From Pseudomonas putida (GTDB lineage Bacteria > Pseudomonadota > Gammaproteobacteria > Pseudomonadales > Pseudomonadaceae), in assembly GCF_028682635.1 (NCBI RefSeq), contig NZ_JANHLK010000006.1, positions 270,282 to 334,281 on the forward strand: a DNA stretch of 64,000 nucleotides. Direction: 5' to 3'. This document shows, in pieces, positions 38,434-48,750 of the stretch. Made by a program: the position numbers and the translations under genes. Each line of letters begins with the position of its first letter. Position 1 is the stretch's first letter. The notes below the pieces were generated by a model that was given only the letters and a program-made list of their open reading frames with translations, had not been told where the DNA came from and searched no databases.

Positions 38434-38919
38434 TCAGTCTACCGGCAGGCGTTCCAGCCCGACGAACGGGCAGGCAGCGAGCAAGTCGGCCAGTGCTCGG
38501 CCATCGGCCAGGCGTAGGTCGGCGGGCGTCAGTTCGGCCAGGGGATACAGGACGAAGGCCCGCTCCTGCATATGGTAATGCGGGACTTTCAGGCGAGGTT
38601 CGTCGATCAGGCGGTCACCGAACAGCAGGATGTCCAGGTCCAGCGTACGCGGGCCCCAGCGCTCAAGGCGCTCGCGGCCCTGGCCGGTTTCGATGGACTG
38701 CAAGGCGTCCAGCAGCTCAAGCGGTGCCAGAGCGCTGTCGAGCGCGGCCACTGCGTTGGTATAACGCGGCTGGCCGGGCAGCAACGAGTCGCTTTGATAG
38801 AAGGCAGAAACCCCGACCAGTTGCGATTGCGGCAACTGAGCCAGTGCCTCGATGGCGCTGCGCAGCTGTTCGGCGGGGTCAGCCAGGTTGCTGCCCATGC
38901 CGATGTAGATGCGTTCCAT
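38434..38919 (-). CDS. folK: HPPK, 6-hydroxymethyl-dihydropterin pyrophosphokinase
   Basis: FolK transfers pyrophosphate to 6-hydroxymethyl-dihydropterin in folate synthesis. The 161-residue protein has the start MERIYIGMGSNL, the pterin-binding VSAFYQSD region and the signature RWGPRTLDLDILLFG (near 88). It begins four bases after the pcnB stop, an arrangement conserved in gammaproteobacteria. Confidence 0.95.
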   Translation of the reverse strand: MERIYIGMGSNLADPAEQLRSAIEALAQLPQSQLVGVSAFYQSDSLLPGQPRYTNAVAALDSALAPLELLDALQSIETGQGRERLERWGPRTLDLDILLFGDRLIDEPRLKVPHYHMQERAFVLYPLAELTPADLRLADGRALADLLAACPFVGLERLPVD

Positions 38920-38922
38920 GGA

Positions 38923-40323
38923 TTACTCGCCCGTGGTGCTCGAAGCGTCCGCTGAGCGCTTGCGCTTGGAGCCGCCGCTGCGGCGACGTTTGCGTGGGCC
39001 GCCGGTACCGTCGTCCTTGCCACTGAGGTCGCGAATCATGTCGCGACGCTCGCTGTCATTGGCATCCTGGTAGTCGGTCCACCATTCGCCCAGGCCATCG
39101 GTCTGCTCGCCCGCGCTTTCGCGCAGCAGCAGGAAGTCGTAGCCGGCGCGGAAGCGCGGATTGTCCAGCAGCAGGTCGGCGCGTTTGCCGCTGCGCCGTG
39201 GCAGGCGCTCCTGCATGTCCCAGATCTCGCGGATCGGCATGGTGAAGCGTTTCGGGATCGCGATGCGCTGGCACTGCTCGGCAATCAGCTCGTGAGCGGC
39301 TTCCTGCATCGCCGGAATCGGCGGCATGCCACGATCCTGCAGGCGCAATACGCGCGCCGGCAGAGCGGGCCAAAGCAGGGCGGCAAACAGGAACGCCGGG
39401 GTGACCGGCTTGTTCTGCTTGATGCGCAGGTCGGTGTTGATCAGGGCTTCGCTGATCAGGGTGTGGGTGTAGGTCGGGTTGTATTCCAGTGCCTCGGCGC
39501 TGGCCGGGAACAGTGGATCGAACAATTGCAGGTCGACCAGCATTTCAAAAGTGTCGGCCGCGTGGCCGGACAGGAATAGCTTGAGCACTTCTTCGAACAA
39601 GCGGGCCGACGGGATCTCGCGCAGCATGGGCGCGAGGTCGCGGATGGGCGCGGCACTGTGTTTTTCGATGCCGAAATTCAGCTTGGCGGCAAACCGCACG
39701 GCGCGCAGCATCCGTACCGGGTCTTCCTGGTAACGCTGCTTGGGGTCGCCAATCAAGCGGATCAGTTGGTTGCGAATGTCGTGCACGCCGTTGGCGTAAT
39801 CGAGAATGCGTTCGCTGACCGGATCGTAATACAGGGCATTGATGGTGAAGTCGCGGCGTTGCGCGTCTTCTTCCAGGGTGCCGTAGACGTTGTCGCGCAG
39901 GATGCGCCCGCTTTCGTTACGCGAGGATTGATTTTGATCTTCCTCTTCGTCGTTCTGCGGGTGGTTGGCGCGGAAGGTCGCGACTTCGATGATTTCGCGG
40001 CCAAAGTGGATATGCACCAGTTTGAACCGGCGGCCAATGATCCGTGCATTACGGAATTCGGCACGTACCTGTTCAGGGGTGGCGCTGGTGGCGACGTCGA
40101 AATCTTTCGGCGTGATGCCGAGCAGCATGTCACGCACACAACCGCCGACCAGGTAGGCCTGGTAACCGGCGCCCTGCAGGCGTTCGACGATGTTCACCGC
40201 GTAACGGCTGAATTGCCCCTTTTGCAGCGAATGTTGGCCGCTATTGAGCACTTCAGGCGTGCTGCGGATGTGTTGCGTACGACGCACGGGAGTACGGAAT
40301 GACTGGAACAGCTTCTTCAGCAT
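38923..40323 (-). CDS. pcnB: Poly(A) polymerase I
   Basis: PcnB adds poly(A) tails that speed RNA decay. The 466-residue protein has the nucleotidyltransferase motif LVGGCVRDMLLG with the catalytic KDFDVATSAT (DxD), the RNA-binding domain and a basic C-terminus (GPRKRRRSGGSKRKRSAD). I chose MLKKLFQSFRTP at 40323; the frame extends 96 bases upstream without family support. It follows crcZ on the same strand, and folK follows it at four bases. Confidence 0.94.
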   Translation of the reverse strand: MLKKLFQSFRTPVRRTQHIRSTPEVLNSGQHSLQKGQFSRYAVNIVERLQGAGYQAYLVGGCVRDMLLGITPKDFDVATSATPEQVRAEFRNARIIGRRFKLVHIHFGREIIEVATFRANHPQNDEEEDQNQSSRNESGRILRDNVYGTLEEDAQRRDFTINALYYDPVSERILDYANGVHDIRNQLIRLIGDPKQRYQEDPVRMLRAVRFAAKLNFGIEKHSAAPIRDLAPMLREIPSARLFEEVLKLFLSGHAADTFEMLVDLQLFDPLFPASAEALEYNPTYTHTLISEALINTDLRIKQNKPVTPAFLFAALLWPALPARVLRLQDRGMPPIPAMQEAAHELIAEQCQRIAIPKRFTMPIREIWDMQERLPRRSGKRADLLLDNPRFRAGYDFLLLRESAGEQTDGLGEWWTDYQDANDSERRDMIRDLSGKDDGTGGPRKRRRSGGSKRKRSADASSTTGE

Positions 40324-40464
40324 GGGATGCACTGTTTGAAGGAATGTTCGGCCAAAACGAAGAATGACCGCATGATGGGCGGGGATTCTAGCATTTAGTC
40401 GAGGGATGGTGTAGGACACAGCGGATTTGAGGTGTAGGAGCGAGGCGGGGCGGGCGAATCGCAG

Positions 40465-40833
40465 AAACTACAAGGGGAGCCGAAGCTCCCCAAGAAGTAG
40501 TTGCATGCTCATTTTTGTTATTGGTTTCGGGCTTCTTGTTTTTGTTGAGTGCCCTCGCCATGAAGCTTTCCTTCATGACACTCCCAATCGGGAGCCAAGA
40601 GCAAACGGATTGCTTTGGTCGCTGTGCTGCAGTGATCTTGCGATCCAACCAGTTCAGGCTCTGTCTTAAGACAGTTTTTTGTTGTTTTCGGCCTGGTCGT
40701 GGGGCATGCCCCAAATACAACGCCTCTCCAAAAGAATCAGTTAGCTGCGCCTCTCGCCGTCTTGTTTTTATTGTGCGTGAGTCGATACGTCTTATTTTTA
40801 TTGTCTTGTGCATTGCTTGTTATTGTTCTTGTA
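40465..40833 (-). ncRNA. crcZ: CrcZ small RNA, Hfq/Crc antagonist
   Basis: CrcZ titrates Hfq/Crc and relieves catabolite repression. It lies between cbrB and pcnB, its place in other pseudomonads. Transcription on the minus strand would begin near 40833, below a sigma-54 promoter, and end at a GGGGAGC/GCTCCCC hairpin (40474-40491), giving about 370 bases. I count six A-rich motifs of the AAnAAnAA type on the minus strand (near 40511-40524, 40533-40547, 40674-40687, 40760-40774, 40790-40805 and 40815-40832). Those motifs are the known binding sites of Hfq/Crc. The 3' end is approximate. Confidence 0.88.
40474..40491 (-). terminator. Hairpin at the crcZ 3' end
   Basis: GGGGAGC pairs with GCTCCCC around CGAA, extended by an outer CTAC/GTAG pair. 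The U run is weak (TTGTAGTTT on the minus strand). Confidence 0.6.
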
Positions 40834-40843
40834 CCAAACATAT

Positions 40844-40859
40844 AGCAGGGTGCGTGCCA
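40844..40859 (-). promoter_or_regulatory. Sigma-54 promoter of crcZ
   Basis: On the minus strand TGGCACGCACCCTGCT has a perfect minus-24 TGGCAC and a minus-12 CTGCT, with GG and GC ten bases apart. CbrB, encoded just upstream, is the known activator of this promoter. Confidence 0.8.
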
Positions 40860-40918
40860 ACTTTTGCGAACCCCAGTAAAACAAGGGGTTAGGCGAACCG
40901 AAGGGGTATATGGGGGCG

Positions 40919-40958
40919 AAAAAAAGCCGGGGCTTCGTTACCGTAAGCCCCGGCTTCT
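40919..40958 (-). terminator. Terminator of cbrAB
   Basis: AAGCCGGGGCTT and AAGCCCCGGCTT form a long stem, with a run of T on the minus strand (A residues at 40919-40925 on the plus strand). It separates cbrB from crcZ, so crcZ needs its own promoter. Confidence 0.88.
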
Positions 40959-41030
40959 GTTACGTGAAAAACCTGAGGTAACAGTTTTTTCACAAAATCA
41001 TGTGTTACCCGCACATGAGACAGGTGGGGT

Positions 41031-42470
41031 TCAGCTTTCGCTGGCCACCCCGGTTTTGCGCCGCGGGATACCCAGGCGCTGACGGCGTTCCCACAGGCAT
41101 TTGCGACTGACCCCGAGTTTGCGCGCCAGCTCGGTCTCGGTCATGTGGTCCTGATGCTCGAGCACGAAGTGCTGGAAGTAGTCTTCCAGGGACAGGTCTT
41201 CGGTCGGCTCATGATTGTTGTTACCGGCGTTGCCGTTGCCCTGTTGTGGGGGCAGGCCGATGAACTCGTCGTCTTCCAGGTCGCCCAGTTCGATGTCGAT
41301 GCCCAGCAGCTCGGCGGAAATCTCGGGGCTCTCGCTCAGGATGACCGCGCGCTCTACCGCGTTTTCCAGCTCACGAACGTTACCCGGCCACGAGTAGTGA
41401 CGAATGGCTTGCTCGGCGTCCGCGGCGAACTTGAGGTCGGTACGGTTGATCCGCGCGCTTTGCCGCGCCAGGAAGGCGTTGGCGATTTCATTGACGTCCG
41501 CGCCACGTTCGCGCAGTGCAGGCAGTTTCAGGGCGATCACGTGGAGGCGGTAATAAAGGTCTTCACGGAACTGGCCGATCTTTGCCAGGCTCTTGAGGTC
41601 TCGGTGAGTCGCGGCGATCAGGCGCACATCGACCTTTTGCGACTGGACCGAGCCCACTCGACGAATTTCACCTTCCTGCAACACGCGCAGCAGGCGCGCC
41701 TGGGCTTCCAGTGGCAGCTCACCGATTTCATCGAGGAACAAGGTGCCGCCGTCCGCCGCTTCCACCAGGCCGGCACGTCCGGCGCTGGCGCCAGTGAACG
41801 CGCCCTTCTCGTGGCCGAACAGTTCGGACTCGATCAGGCTTTCAGGAATGGCGGCGCAGTTCACCGAGATCATCGGTGCCTTGGCCCGCTTGGAGAGGTT
41901 GTGCAGCGCACGCGCCACCAATTCCTTACCGGTACCGGACTCGCCCTGGATCAGGACATTGGAGTCAGTCGGCGCGACTTTGCGAATCTTGCCATACAGG
42001 TCTTGCATCGGTGGGCACGAGCCGATGATGCCGATCTCGCCGTTGCTGTTGTCGGTGCCGGGTTTGGCCGCGCCATTGCCGGCTTTGGCGGCAACCGGTT
42101 CGCTGCTGGCTTGCGCCGATTGCCGGTCACGCAGGATGCGCGCGACGGCCTGGAGCATTTCGTCGTGATCGAAAGGCTTGGCGATGTAGTCCACCGCGCC
42201 CATCTTCATCGAGTCCACTGCCGAGCGCAGGCTGGCATAGCTGGTCATGATCAGCACCGGCGTGCCCTGGCCCAGCTTGATCAACTCGGTGCCCGGCGCG
42301 CCCGGCAGGCGCAGGTCACTGACGATCAGGTCGAACGTGGGAATGGTGAAGCGTTCTTGTGCTTCCTGCACTGAACCGGCTTCGCTGACCTGGTACTGGT
42401 TGCGTTCCAGCAGGCGGCGCAAGGCGGAGCGGATAATTGTTTCGTCTTCGACGATCAAAATGTGCGGCAT
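41031..42470 (-). CDS. cbrB: CbrB, sigma-54-dependent response regulator
   Basis: CbrB is the NtrC-type activator that, with CbrA, controls carbon and nitrogen use in Pseudomonas. Its main target is crcZ. The 479-residue protein has a receiver domain with Asp52 (SDLRLP), a linker (about 120-145), an AAA+ domain with Walker A GESGTGKE near 175 and the sigma-54-contact GAFTGAS near 230, and a C-terminal Fis-type helix-turn-helix ([19 protein letters not shown]). The start at 42470 opens [10 protein letters not shown]. It is 23 bases downstream of cbrA. Confidence 0.96.
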   Translation of the reverse strand: MPHILIVEDETIIRSALRRLLERNQYQVSEAGSVQEAQERFTIPTFDLIVSDLRLPGAPGTELIKLGQGTPVLIMTSYASLRSAVDSMKMGAVDYIAKPFDHDEMLQAVARILRDRQSAQASSEPVAAKAGNGAAKPGTDNSNGEIGIIGSCPPMQDLYGKIRKVAPTDSNVLIQGESGTGKELVARALHNLSKRAKAPMISVNCAAIPESLIESELFGHEKGAFTGASAGRAGLVEAADGGTLFLDEIGELPLEAQARLLRVLQEGEIRRVGSVQSQKVDVRLIAATHRDLKSLAKIGQFREDLYYRLHVIALKLPALRERGADVNEIANAFLARQSARINRTDLKFAADAEQAIRHYSWPGNVRELENAVERAVILSESPEISAELLGIDIELGDLEDDEFIGLPPQQGNGNAGNNNHEPTEDLSLEDYFQHFVLEHQDHMTETELARKLGVSRKCLWERRQRLGIPRRKTGVASES

Positions 42471-42492
42471 TGATTCGATACTCTCGACGGTC

Positions 42493-45441
42493 TCAGTTCA
42501 CAGCGGACGTCGCTTCGACATGACGCGGTAAAGTCACCCGGATCCGGGTGCCGCGTTGGCTCTGTACATCAGCCGGGCTGTCGATGGTGATTTGTCCATA
42601 ATGCTCTTCAACGATGGAATAGACCAGTGCAAGGCCCAGACCGGTACCTTCACCCGGGTCCTTGGTGGTGAAGAAGGGTTCGAACAATCGGTCCATGATG
42701 CTCTTTGGAATTCCGCTGCCTTCGTCTTCCACGATCAGGTCGACCGTGTGTTCGCCGGCTTCGCTTTTTACCCGCACCGCGCTGCCCGCAGGCGAAGCGT
42801 CGCGGGCGTTCGAGAGCAGGTTGATCAAGACCTGGGCGAGCCGCTGCGGGTCGCCTTCGACCCAGTGGTCGGGGTCGCACAGGTTGTAGAACTGCACTTC
42901 GAAATTGCGCCGGTTCAGGGCCAGCAGGCCGATGGCGTCCTGGGCCACTTCCGCCAGACAGACGGGCTCGTCGCTGTGCTGGTGGCTGCCGGCATGGGCG
43001 AAGCTCATCAACGACTGCACGATGCGCGACACGCGCTTGGTCTGTTCGAGGATCTGCCCGCTGATTTCCTTGAGCTCGCCGTCTTCCTCGCGCTCTTCGC
43101 GCAGGTTCTGCGCCAGGCAGGCGATGCCGGTGATCGGGTTGCCGATTTCATGGGCCACGCCCGCGGCCAGGCGACCGATGCTGGCCAGGCGCTCGGAATG
43201 CACCAGTTTGTCTTCGAGCATCTGGGTTTCGGTCAGGTCTTCCACCAGCAACACCAGGCCACTGTTGCCCGGTGCGAGTGGTTCATCGATCGCCGCTTTG
43301 TGCAGGTTCAGCCAGCGAGTCTGGCCGTCGAGGGCCAGGTGCTGTTTGTGCAAGTGCTCGTCCGGGACATTGATGAAGCCCTGCAGCAGCGCTTTCCACG
43401 GATCGGCAATGGTGCTCAGGCGCGAACCGACCACGCGTTGCGCGGCGATCCCGGTCAGTTCCTCCATGGCTTTGTTCCACATGAGGATTTCCTGGTCCTT
43501 GGCCAGCGAGCAAACGCCCATCGGCAACTCTTGCAGGGTCTGGCGGTGATAACGGCGCAGGGCATCGAGTTCGGCGGCCAGGCCGGTCAGGCGCGAGTGG
43601 TAGTCCTCGAGGCGGCTTTCGATGAAGTGGATGTCTTCGGTGACATAGTTTTCGCCGCCGGCCTTGTAGGGCAGGAACGTCTCGACCATGTCCTGGGCCA
43701 CGCTCGGCCCCATCAGGCCGGAGAGGTTGGCTTCGATCCGGTCGCGCAGGCGGCGCAAGGCGTACGGCCGCCGTTCGTCGAAGGGCAGGTAGAGATCGCG
43801 CAGGGCCTGCTCGACCTCCTTCTGCGCGGCCTTGGCACCCAGCGGTTTAGCCAACTGGGTGGCGAATTCCTGGGGCGAGGCGGCGTGCAGTTCGCGGCGT
43901 TGCGGGCGGCGCACGTTGTCCACGGCGCAGGCTTCGGCGGCGCTGGCTTCTTCGGTGCTGGCATTGGTGAACAGCGAAATCAGGGTGAACATCAGCACGT
44001 TGGCGGCCAGGGAGGCGATCGCGGCCATGTGCCAACTGGTGTCGTCGAGCACGTAGATCATGTTCAGCAACGGGATATAGAAGCCCTGCAGGTTGCCGAC
44101 CAGCGGTAGCAACATGGTCACCAGCCACACCAGGATCCCCGCTAGCAGCCCGGCAATGAAGCCGCGACGGTTGGCGGTCGGCCAATACAGCACAGACAAT
44201 ACGCCAGGCAGGAACTGCAGGGTGGCCACGAAGGCGACGATGCCGAGGTTGGCCAGGTCCTGCTCGGCACCCAGCAGCAGGTAGAAGCCGTAGCCGGCCA
44301 TGATGATGGCGACGATCAGGGCTCGACGGGTCCACTTCAGCCAGCGGTAGATGTTGCCTTCGGCCGGCGGCTGGTACAGCGGCAGCACCAGGTGGTTCAG
44401 AGCCATGCCGGACAGGGCCAGGGTGGTGACGATGATCAGGCCGCTGGCGGCGGACAGTCCACCGACATAGGCCAGCAGTGCCAGGGCCTTGCTGTTGGCG
44501 GCGATGCCGATGCCCAGGGTGAAGTATTCCGGGTTGGTGGTGGCGCCGAGCTTCAGGCCTGCCCAGAGAATCAGCGGCACGGCCAGGCTCATCAGCAACA
44601 GGAACAGCGGCAGGCCCCAGCTGGCGCTGACCAGCGAGCGCGGATTGAGGTTTTCGGTGAAGGTCATGTGGTACATGTGCGGCATGACGATCGCCGAGGC
44701 GAAGAACACCAGCAGGAGTGTGCGCCAAGGGCCTTCCTGCAGTGGCGTGTGCAGTGCGGCGAGGGCGGTCTGGTTTTGCAGCAGCCACAGTTCCAGCTGT
44801 TGCGGGCCGTCGAACACGCCATACAGCGCATAGAGGCCGACGCCGCCGAGGGCGATCAACTTGATCACCGACTCGAAGGCAATCGCGAACACCAGGCCTT
44901 CATGTTTTTCCCGGGTGGCGATGTGCCGGGAGCCGAAAAAGATCGTGAACAGCGTGATCAGGGCGCAGAAGCTCAGTGCCACGCGATGCTGGACCGGCTC
45001 GCGGGTGAGGATGCCGATGGAGTCGGCGACCGCCTGGATCTGCAGCGCCAGCAGGGGCAGAACCCCGACCAGCATGAAAATCGTGGTCAGCGCGCCGGCC
45101 CAGGTGCTGCGAAAGCGGAAAGCGAACAGGTCGGCCAGGGACGACAGTTGATACGTGCGGGTGATCTTCAGGATCGGATACAGCAACACCGGCGCCAGCA
45201 GGAATGCACCGGAAACGCCCAGGTAGCTGGACAGGAAGCCGTAACCATACTGATAGGCCAGGCCCACGGTGCCATAAAAGGCCCAGGCACTGGCATAGAC
45301 CCCCAGCGACAAGGTGTAGGTCAGTGGATGGCGAATGATCGCCCGGGGGATCATGCCCCGTTCGCTGACCCAGGCCACGCCGAACAGCACCGCCAGGTAC
45401 GCGGCGCTGATCAGGATCATCTGGGTCAGGCTAAAGCTCAT
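42493..45441 (-). CDS. cbrA: CbrA, sensor kinase with SLC5-like transporter domain
   Basis: CbrA is a hybrid of a solute:sodium-symporter-type membrane part and a histidine kinase; it transports histidine and signals to CbrB. From the N-terminus: about 13 helices of the SLC5/SSS fold (1-500), a STAC linker, a PAS domain (near 660-760), then HisKA with the H-box [11 protein letters not shown] and the HATPase with DEGSGIP and [14 protein letters not shown] chose ATG 45441 (MSFSLTQ, 982 residues); ATG 45447, two codons earlier, is the alternative. Its start overlaps the cbrX stop, which points to translational coupling. Confidence 0.94.
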   Translation of the reverse strand: MSFSLTQMILISAAYLAVLFGVAWVSERGMIPRAIIRHPLTYTLSLGVYASAWAFYGTVGLAYQYGYGFLSSYLGVSGAFLLAPVLLYPILKITRTYQLSSLADLFAFRFRSTWAGALTTIFMLVGVLPLLALQIQAVADSIGILTREPVQHRVALSFCALITLFTIFFGSRHIATREKHEGLVFAIAFESVIKLIALGGVGLYALYGVFDGPQQLELWLLQNQTALAALHTPLQEGPWRTLLLVFFASAIVMPHMYHMTFTENLNPRSLVSASWGLPLFLLLMSLAVPLILWAGLKLGATTNPEYFTLGIGIAANSKALALLAYVGGLSAASGLIIVTTLALSGMALNHLVLPLYQPPAEGNIYRWLKWTRRALIVAIIMAGYGFYLLLGAEQDLANLGIVAFVATLQFLPGVLSVLYWPTANRRGFIAGLLAGILVWLVTMLLPLVGNLQGFYIPLLNMIYVLDDTSWHMAAIASLAANVLMFTLISLFTNASTEEASAAEACAVDNVRRPQRRELHAASPQEFATQLAKPLGAKAAQKEVEQALRDLYLPFDERRPYALRRLRDRIEANLSGLMGPSVAQDMVETFLPYKAGGENYVTEDIHFIESRLEDYHSRLTGLAAELDALRRYHRQTLQELPMGVCSLAKDQEILMWNKAMEELTGIAAQRVVGSRLSTIADPWKALLQGFINVPDEHLHKQHLALDGQTRWLNLHKAAIDEPLAPGNSGLVLLVEDLTETQMLEDKLVHSERLASIGRLAAGVAHEIGNPITGIACLAQNLREEREEDGELKEISGQILEQTKRVSRIVQSLMSFAHAGSHQHSDEPVCLAEVAQDAIGLLALNRRNFEVQFYNLCDPDHWVEGDPQRLAQVLINLLSNARDASPAGSAVRVKSEAGEHTVDLIVEDEGSGIPKSIMDRLFEPFFTTKDPGEGTGLGLALVYSIVEEHYGQITIDSPADVQSQRGTRIRVTLPRHVEATSAVN

Positions 45442-45607
45442 CGGCATCTTTTTGGCTCTGCAGGATGAAGGTCACGACGATCAGGATCAGCCAGAGCAGA
45501 TAAGGGCGATACCAGGCGCCAGTGGCGTCGATCCACCAATCCATGATGGCCGGGGAAAACAGATAAATCCCCACTACCAGGAGCAGGACCAAGCGATAGA
45601 TGTACAT
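45431..45607 (-). CDS. cbrX: CbrX, small membrane protein coupled to CbrA
   Basis: A 58-residue reading frame beginning MYIYRLVLLLVVGIYLFSPA and ending QKDADEL. It has two hydrophobic segments (about 4-22 and 35-50). GAGAGG stands upstream of ATG 45607. The TAG stop (45431-45433) lies inside the first codons of cbrA, so translation of cbrA probably depends on cbrX. This matches the small cbrX gene described upstream of cbrA in P. putida. Too short for many gene finders. Confidence 0.85.
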   Translation of the reverse strand: MYIYRLVLLLVVGIYLFSPAIMDWWIDATGAWYRPYLLWLILIVVTFILQSQKDADEL

Positions 45608-45684
45608 CCCGGCCTCTCTTTTTTATGCGCGTGCCCGAAAACGTGCGGCGATGGTAACGGATGGGCGCGCCACTGCAAGCACGA

Positions 45685-46581
45685 TCACTGTAGCTGCGCC
45701 TCGGGCAGGCTCAGTGTGCGCGGGATCAGCAGGGCATCCCAGTGGGTTATGCCCCAGTCCAGCACTTCCCGTGGCGTGGCGTAGGCCAGTTCGGCGCCGG
45801 GTTTCTGCCCCAGTGCGCGCAGGGCCCGCAGCAACAAGGGGGTGGCCTGGTCTTCGCTCAAGGGTGGTGAGCGGTAGGACTTGCCGAGCTTGTTACCATC
45901 GGGCTGGGTAATCAGCGGGATGTGCAGGTAGCGCGGCTGGCGCAGGCCGAGCAGTTCCTGGAGGTAGAGCTGGCGCGGCGTCGAGTCCAGCAGGTCGGCA
46001 CCGCGGACGATGTCGGTGATGCCTTGCCAGGCATCGTCCAGGACCACCGCCAGTTGATACGCGTACAGCCCGTCGCGGCGGCGAATCACGAAATCGCCGA
46101 CATCCCGGCCCAGGTGCTGGTGGAACTCGCCCTGCACGCGGTCGATGAAGTGATAATCCAGTTCAGGCACGCGAATACGAATGGCGGCGTCTTCCGTGCC
46201 GTGTCCGGCATTGCGGCACAGCCCCGGATAAATGCCGTGGTACGGCTCCAGCTGTTTGCGCGAGCAGGTGCAGGCGTAGGCCAGACCCTGGCTGAACAGG
46301 CGATTGAGCACTTCGGCATAGGCCTCGTGGCGGTCGCTCTGGCGGACCATCTCACCATCCCACTCGAAACCGTAGCTCTCCAGAGCCTTGAGGATCGCCG
46401 CCTGGGCGCCGGGCTCTTCGCGGGGCGGGTCGAGGTCTTCCATGCGCATCAGCCAGCGGCCACCCACCGAGCGGGCGTCGAGGTAGGAGGCCAATGCGGC
46501 GACCAGCGAACCGAAATGCAGGTGGCCACTGGGCGTGGGGGCAAAACGCCCGATGTAGGTAGAGGCGGCGATGGCAGTCAT
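45685..46581 (-). CDS. gluQ: Glutamyl-Q tRNA(Asp) synthetase
   Basis: GluQ (YadB) is a shortened glutamyl-tRNA synthetase that attaches glutamate to the queuosine base of tRNA-Asp. The 298-residue protein has the HIGH-like PTPSGHLHFGSL, the zinc cysteines in ACTCSRKQLEPYHGIYPGLC and a degenerate KMSKS (NKLGKSYRS), with no anticodon-binding domain. I chose MTAIAASTYIGRF at 46581. dksA-gluQ is a conserved pair; a REPIN and a terminator lie between them here. Confidence 0.94.
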   Translation of the reverse strand: MTAIAASTYIGRFAPTPSGHLHFGSLVAALASYLDARSVGGRWLMRMEDLDPPREEPGAQAAILKALESYGFEWDGEMVRQSDRHEAYAEVLNRLFSQGLAYACTCSRKQLEPYHGIYPGLCRNAGHGTEDAAIRIRVPELDYHFIDRVQGEFHQHLGRDVGDFVIRRRDGLYAYQLAVVLDDAWQGITDIVRGADLLDSTPRQLYLQELLGLRQPRYLHIPLITQPDGNKLGKSYRSPPLSEDQATPLLLRALRALGQKPGAELAYATPREVLDWGITHWDALLIPRTLSLPEAQLQ

Positions 46582-46620
46582 AAGGGCAATATTACTTTTT
46601 CCAGGCTTGCGCCAACCACC

Positions 46621-46726
46621 CTGTGGGAGCGGGCTTGCTCGCGAAGAGGCCATCAGCCTCAACATCAATATAGGCTGATGCACCGCTTTCGTCGGAACGC
46701 CGCCCGGAGCAAGCCCGCTCCCACAG
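46621..46726. repeat. REPIN between gluQ and dksA
   Basis: CTGTGGGAGCGGGCTTGCTC faces an inverted copy ending AGCAAGCCCGCTCCCACAG; the inner part is less symmetric. Confidence 0.8.
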
Positions 46727-46755
46727 GGTTTCCTGCCGAAGCAAATATCAGAAAC

Positions 46756-46783
46756 AAAAACGGAGCGTTCGCACGCTCCGTTC
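46756..46783 (-). terminator. Terminator of dksA
   Basis: On the minus strand ACGGAGCGTGCG and CGCTCCGT form a hairpin followed by TTTTTG. It shows that dksA normally ends before gluQ. Confidence 0.8.
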
Positions 46784-46799
46784 TTCGTTCAAGCCGCGA

Positions 46800-47243
46800 T
46801 TATTTGCCGACTTGCTTTTCCTTGATTTCCGCCAGTGTCTTGCAGTCGATGCACAAGTCAGCGGTAGGACGGGCCTCAAGGCGCTTGACGCCGATCTCGA
46901 TGCCGCAGGATTCACACCAGCCGTACTCTTCGTCTTCGATCAGCTGCAGCGTCTTGTCGATCTTCTTGATCAACTTGCGCTCACGATCGCGGGCTCGAAG
47001 CTCGAGAGCGAACTCTTCTTCCTGGCTGGCACGGTCTGCCGGGTCCGGGAAGTTGGCCGCTTCGTCCTTCATGTGGTCCACAGTCTTGTCGACACCTTCC
47101 ATCAGCTCTTTTTTCCACTGATTCAGAACCTTGGTGAAGTGCTTGCGCATGGGCTCGCCCATGTACTCTTCGCCAGCTTTCTGAACATAGGGCTCGAAGC
47201 CGCTGATCGTCTGATTCGCTTGTTGCTTTGCTTGGGTGGACAT
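46800..47243 (-). CDS. dksA: RNA polymerase-binding factor DksA
   Basis: DksA enters the secondary channel of RNA polymerase and, with ppGpp, mediates the stringent response, for example at rRNA promoters. The 147-residue protein has the coiled-coil arms (residues 30-110, with the acidic tip DPADRASQEEEF) and the four-cysteine zinc finger WCESCG...LCIDCKTLAEIKE. Length and start (47243) are standard. The gap 47244-47577 holds the divergent promoters of dksA and the aminotransferase; TAGAAT at 47543-47548 is a likely minus-10 for the latter. I see no other gene there. Confidence 0.96.
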   Translation of the reverse strand: MSTQAKQQANQTISGFEPYVQKAGEEYMGEPMRKHFTKVLNQWKKELMEGVDKTVDHMKDEAANFPDPADRASQEEEFALELRARDRERKLIKKIDKTLQLIEDEEYGWCESCGIEIGVKRLEARPTADLCIDCKTLAEIKEKQVGK

Positions 47244-47577
47244 GAAATAGACCGCCTCTACTCTTGTAATCCATCTGCGCAGGATTGCTCCATCACCGGC
47301 ACCTGCCGGCCCTGCGGCTGCAAGCGGGCGAACTTACCAGATCAAATCAGACCGCGCTACTCCCGGATGTCGAGGGCGCAGCCCGCGGTGCTGGCAAATG
47401 CTGGCAAAGTGTTGCCTGGTGGCTCTGGAACCCGGCTCAATTAATGATTTTAGTCAAACCTGGGGCACTCGCTCAGTTCGTTTGTGGCCCGGGTCATATG
47501 GCCTCTGACCGCTTTAGGTTCTCGCTCGTTCCTGCGCTTGGGTAGAATCGATTCTTTTCCCTGTTGAAGGAAGGCCA

Positions 47578-48750
47578 ATGGCTCAGTCCTACAGTGCCCG
47601 CAGTCGCGCGATCGAACCATTTCATGTCATGGCGTTGCTGGCGCGGGCCAATGAATTGCAGGCTGCCGGTCACGATGTGATCCACCTGGAAATCGGCGAA
47701 CCGGACTTCACCACCGCCGAGCCGATCATCCGCGCCGGGCAGGCCGCGCTGGAAGGGGGCAAGACGCGCTACACCGCCGCCCGTGGCATTCCCGAGCTGC
47801 GTGAGGCCATTTCGGCCTTTTATCAGCAGCGTTATGGCTTGAACATCGACCCGCGCCGCATTCTCATCACGCCCGGCGGTTCCGGTGCGTTGCTGCTGGC
47901 CAGTGCCTTGCTGGTCGATCCAGGCAAGCACTGGCTGCTGGCCGACCCGGGTTACCCGTGCAACCGGCACTTCCTGCGACTGGTGGAAGGCGCGGCGCAG
48001 CTGGTCCCGGTCGGACCGGAGGTGCGTTATCAACTGACCCCGGATTTGATCGCCCGGCATTGGGATCACGACAGCGTGGGCGCGCTGGTGGCTTCCCCGG
48101 CCAACCCGACCGGCACCATCCTCACCCGCGACGAGCTGGCTGGCCTGTCCCAGGCCATCAAGCAGCGCCACGGCCACCTGGTAGTGGACGAGATCTATCA
48201 TGGCCTGACCTACGGCACCGATGCGGCCAGCGTGCTGGAAGTCGACGACAGTGCCTTTGTGCTAAATAGTTTTTCCAAGTATTTCGGCATGACCGGCTGG
48301 CGCCTGGGCTGGCTGGTAGCGCCGGACGCGGCGGTGGGCGAGCTGGAAAAGCTTGCGCAAAACCTCTACATCAGCGCGCCAAGCATGGCCCAGCACGCGG
48401 CGCTGGCCTGTTTCGAGCCGGCCACCATTGCGATCCTGGAAGAGCGTCGCGCCGAATTCGGTCGTCGTCGGGATTTCCTCCTGCCGGCCCTGAGAGACCT
48501 CGGTTTCGGCATCGCCGTCGAGCCGGAAGGTGCTTTCTACTTGTACGCCGATATCAGCAAGTTCGGCGGCGATGCCTTCGCGTTCTGCCGTCACTTCCTC
48601 GAAACCGAACATGTCGCCATCACCCCCGGGCTGGACTTCGGTCGTTATCAAGCCGGGCACCACGTACGGTTTGCCTACACCCAAAACCTCGAACGCTTGC
48701 AGGAAGCGGTGGAGCGTATCGGTCGTGGCCTGCGGAGCTGGCAAGGCTGA
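47578..48750 (+). CDS. Pyridoxal-phosphate aminotransferase (class I)
   Basis: A 390-residue fold-type I aminotransferase. The PLP lysine is in [14 protein letters not shown] (near 240), the cofactor-binding motifs are SPANPTGTI (near 176) and [11 protein letters not shown] (near 205), and the phosphate loop is GSGALLL. It starts [18 protein letters not shown] after GAAGGAAGG. The substrate cannot be read from sequence; similar enzymes are aspartate or aromatic aminotransferases. Its stop overlaps the sfsA start, so both are cotranscribed. Confidence 0.85.
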   Translation: MAQSYSARSRAIEPFHVMALLARANELQAAGHDVIHLEIGEPDFTTAEPIIRAGQAALEGGKTRYTAARGIPELREAISAFYQQRYGLNIDPRRILITPGGSGALLLASALLVDPGKHWLLADPGYPCNRHFLRLVEGAAQLVPVGPEVRYQLTPDLIARHWDHDSVGALVASPANPTGTILTRDELAGLSQAIKQRHGHLVVDEIYHGLTYGTDAASVLEVDDSAFVLNSFSKYFGMTGWRLGWLVAPDAAVGELEKLAQNLYISAPSMAQHAALACFEPATIAILEERRAEFGRRRDFLLPALRDLGFGIAVEPEGAFYLYADISKFGGDAFAFCRHFLETEHVAITPGLDFGRYQAGHHVRFAYTQNLERLQEAVERIGRGLRSWQG

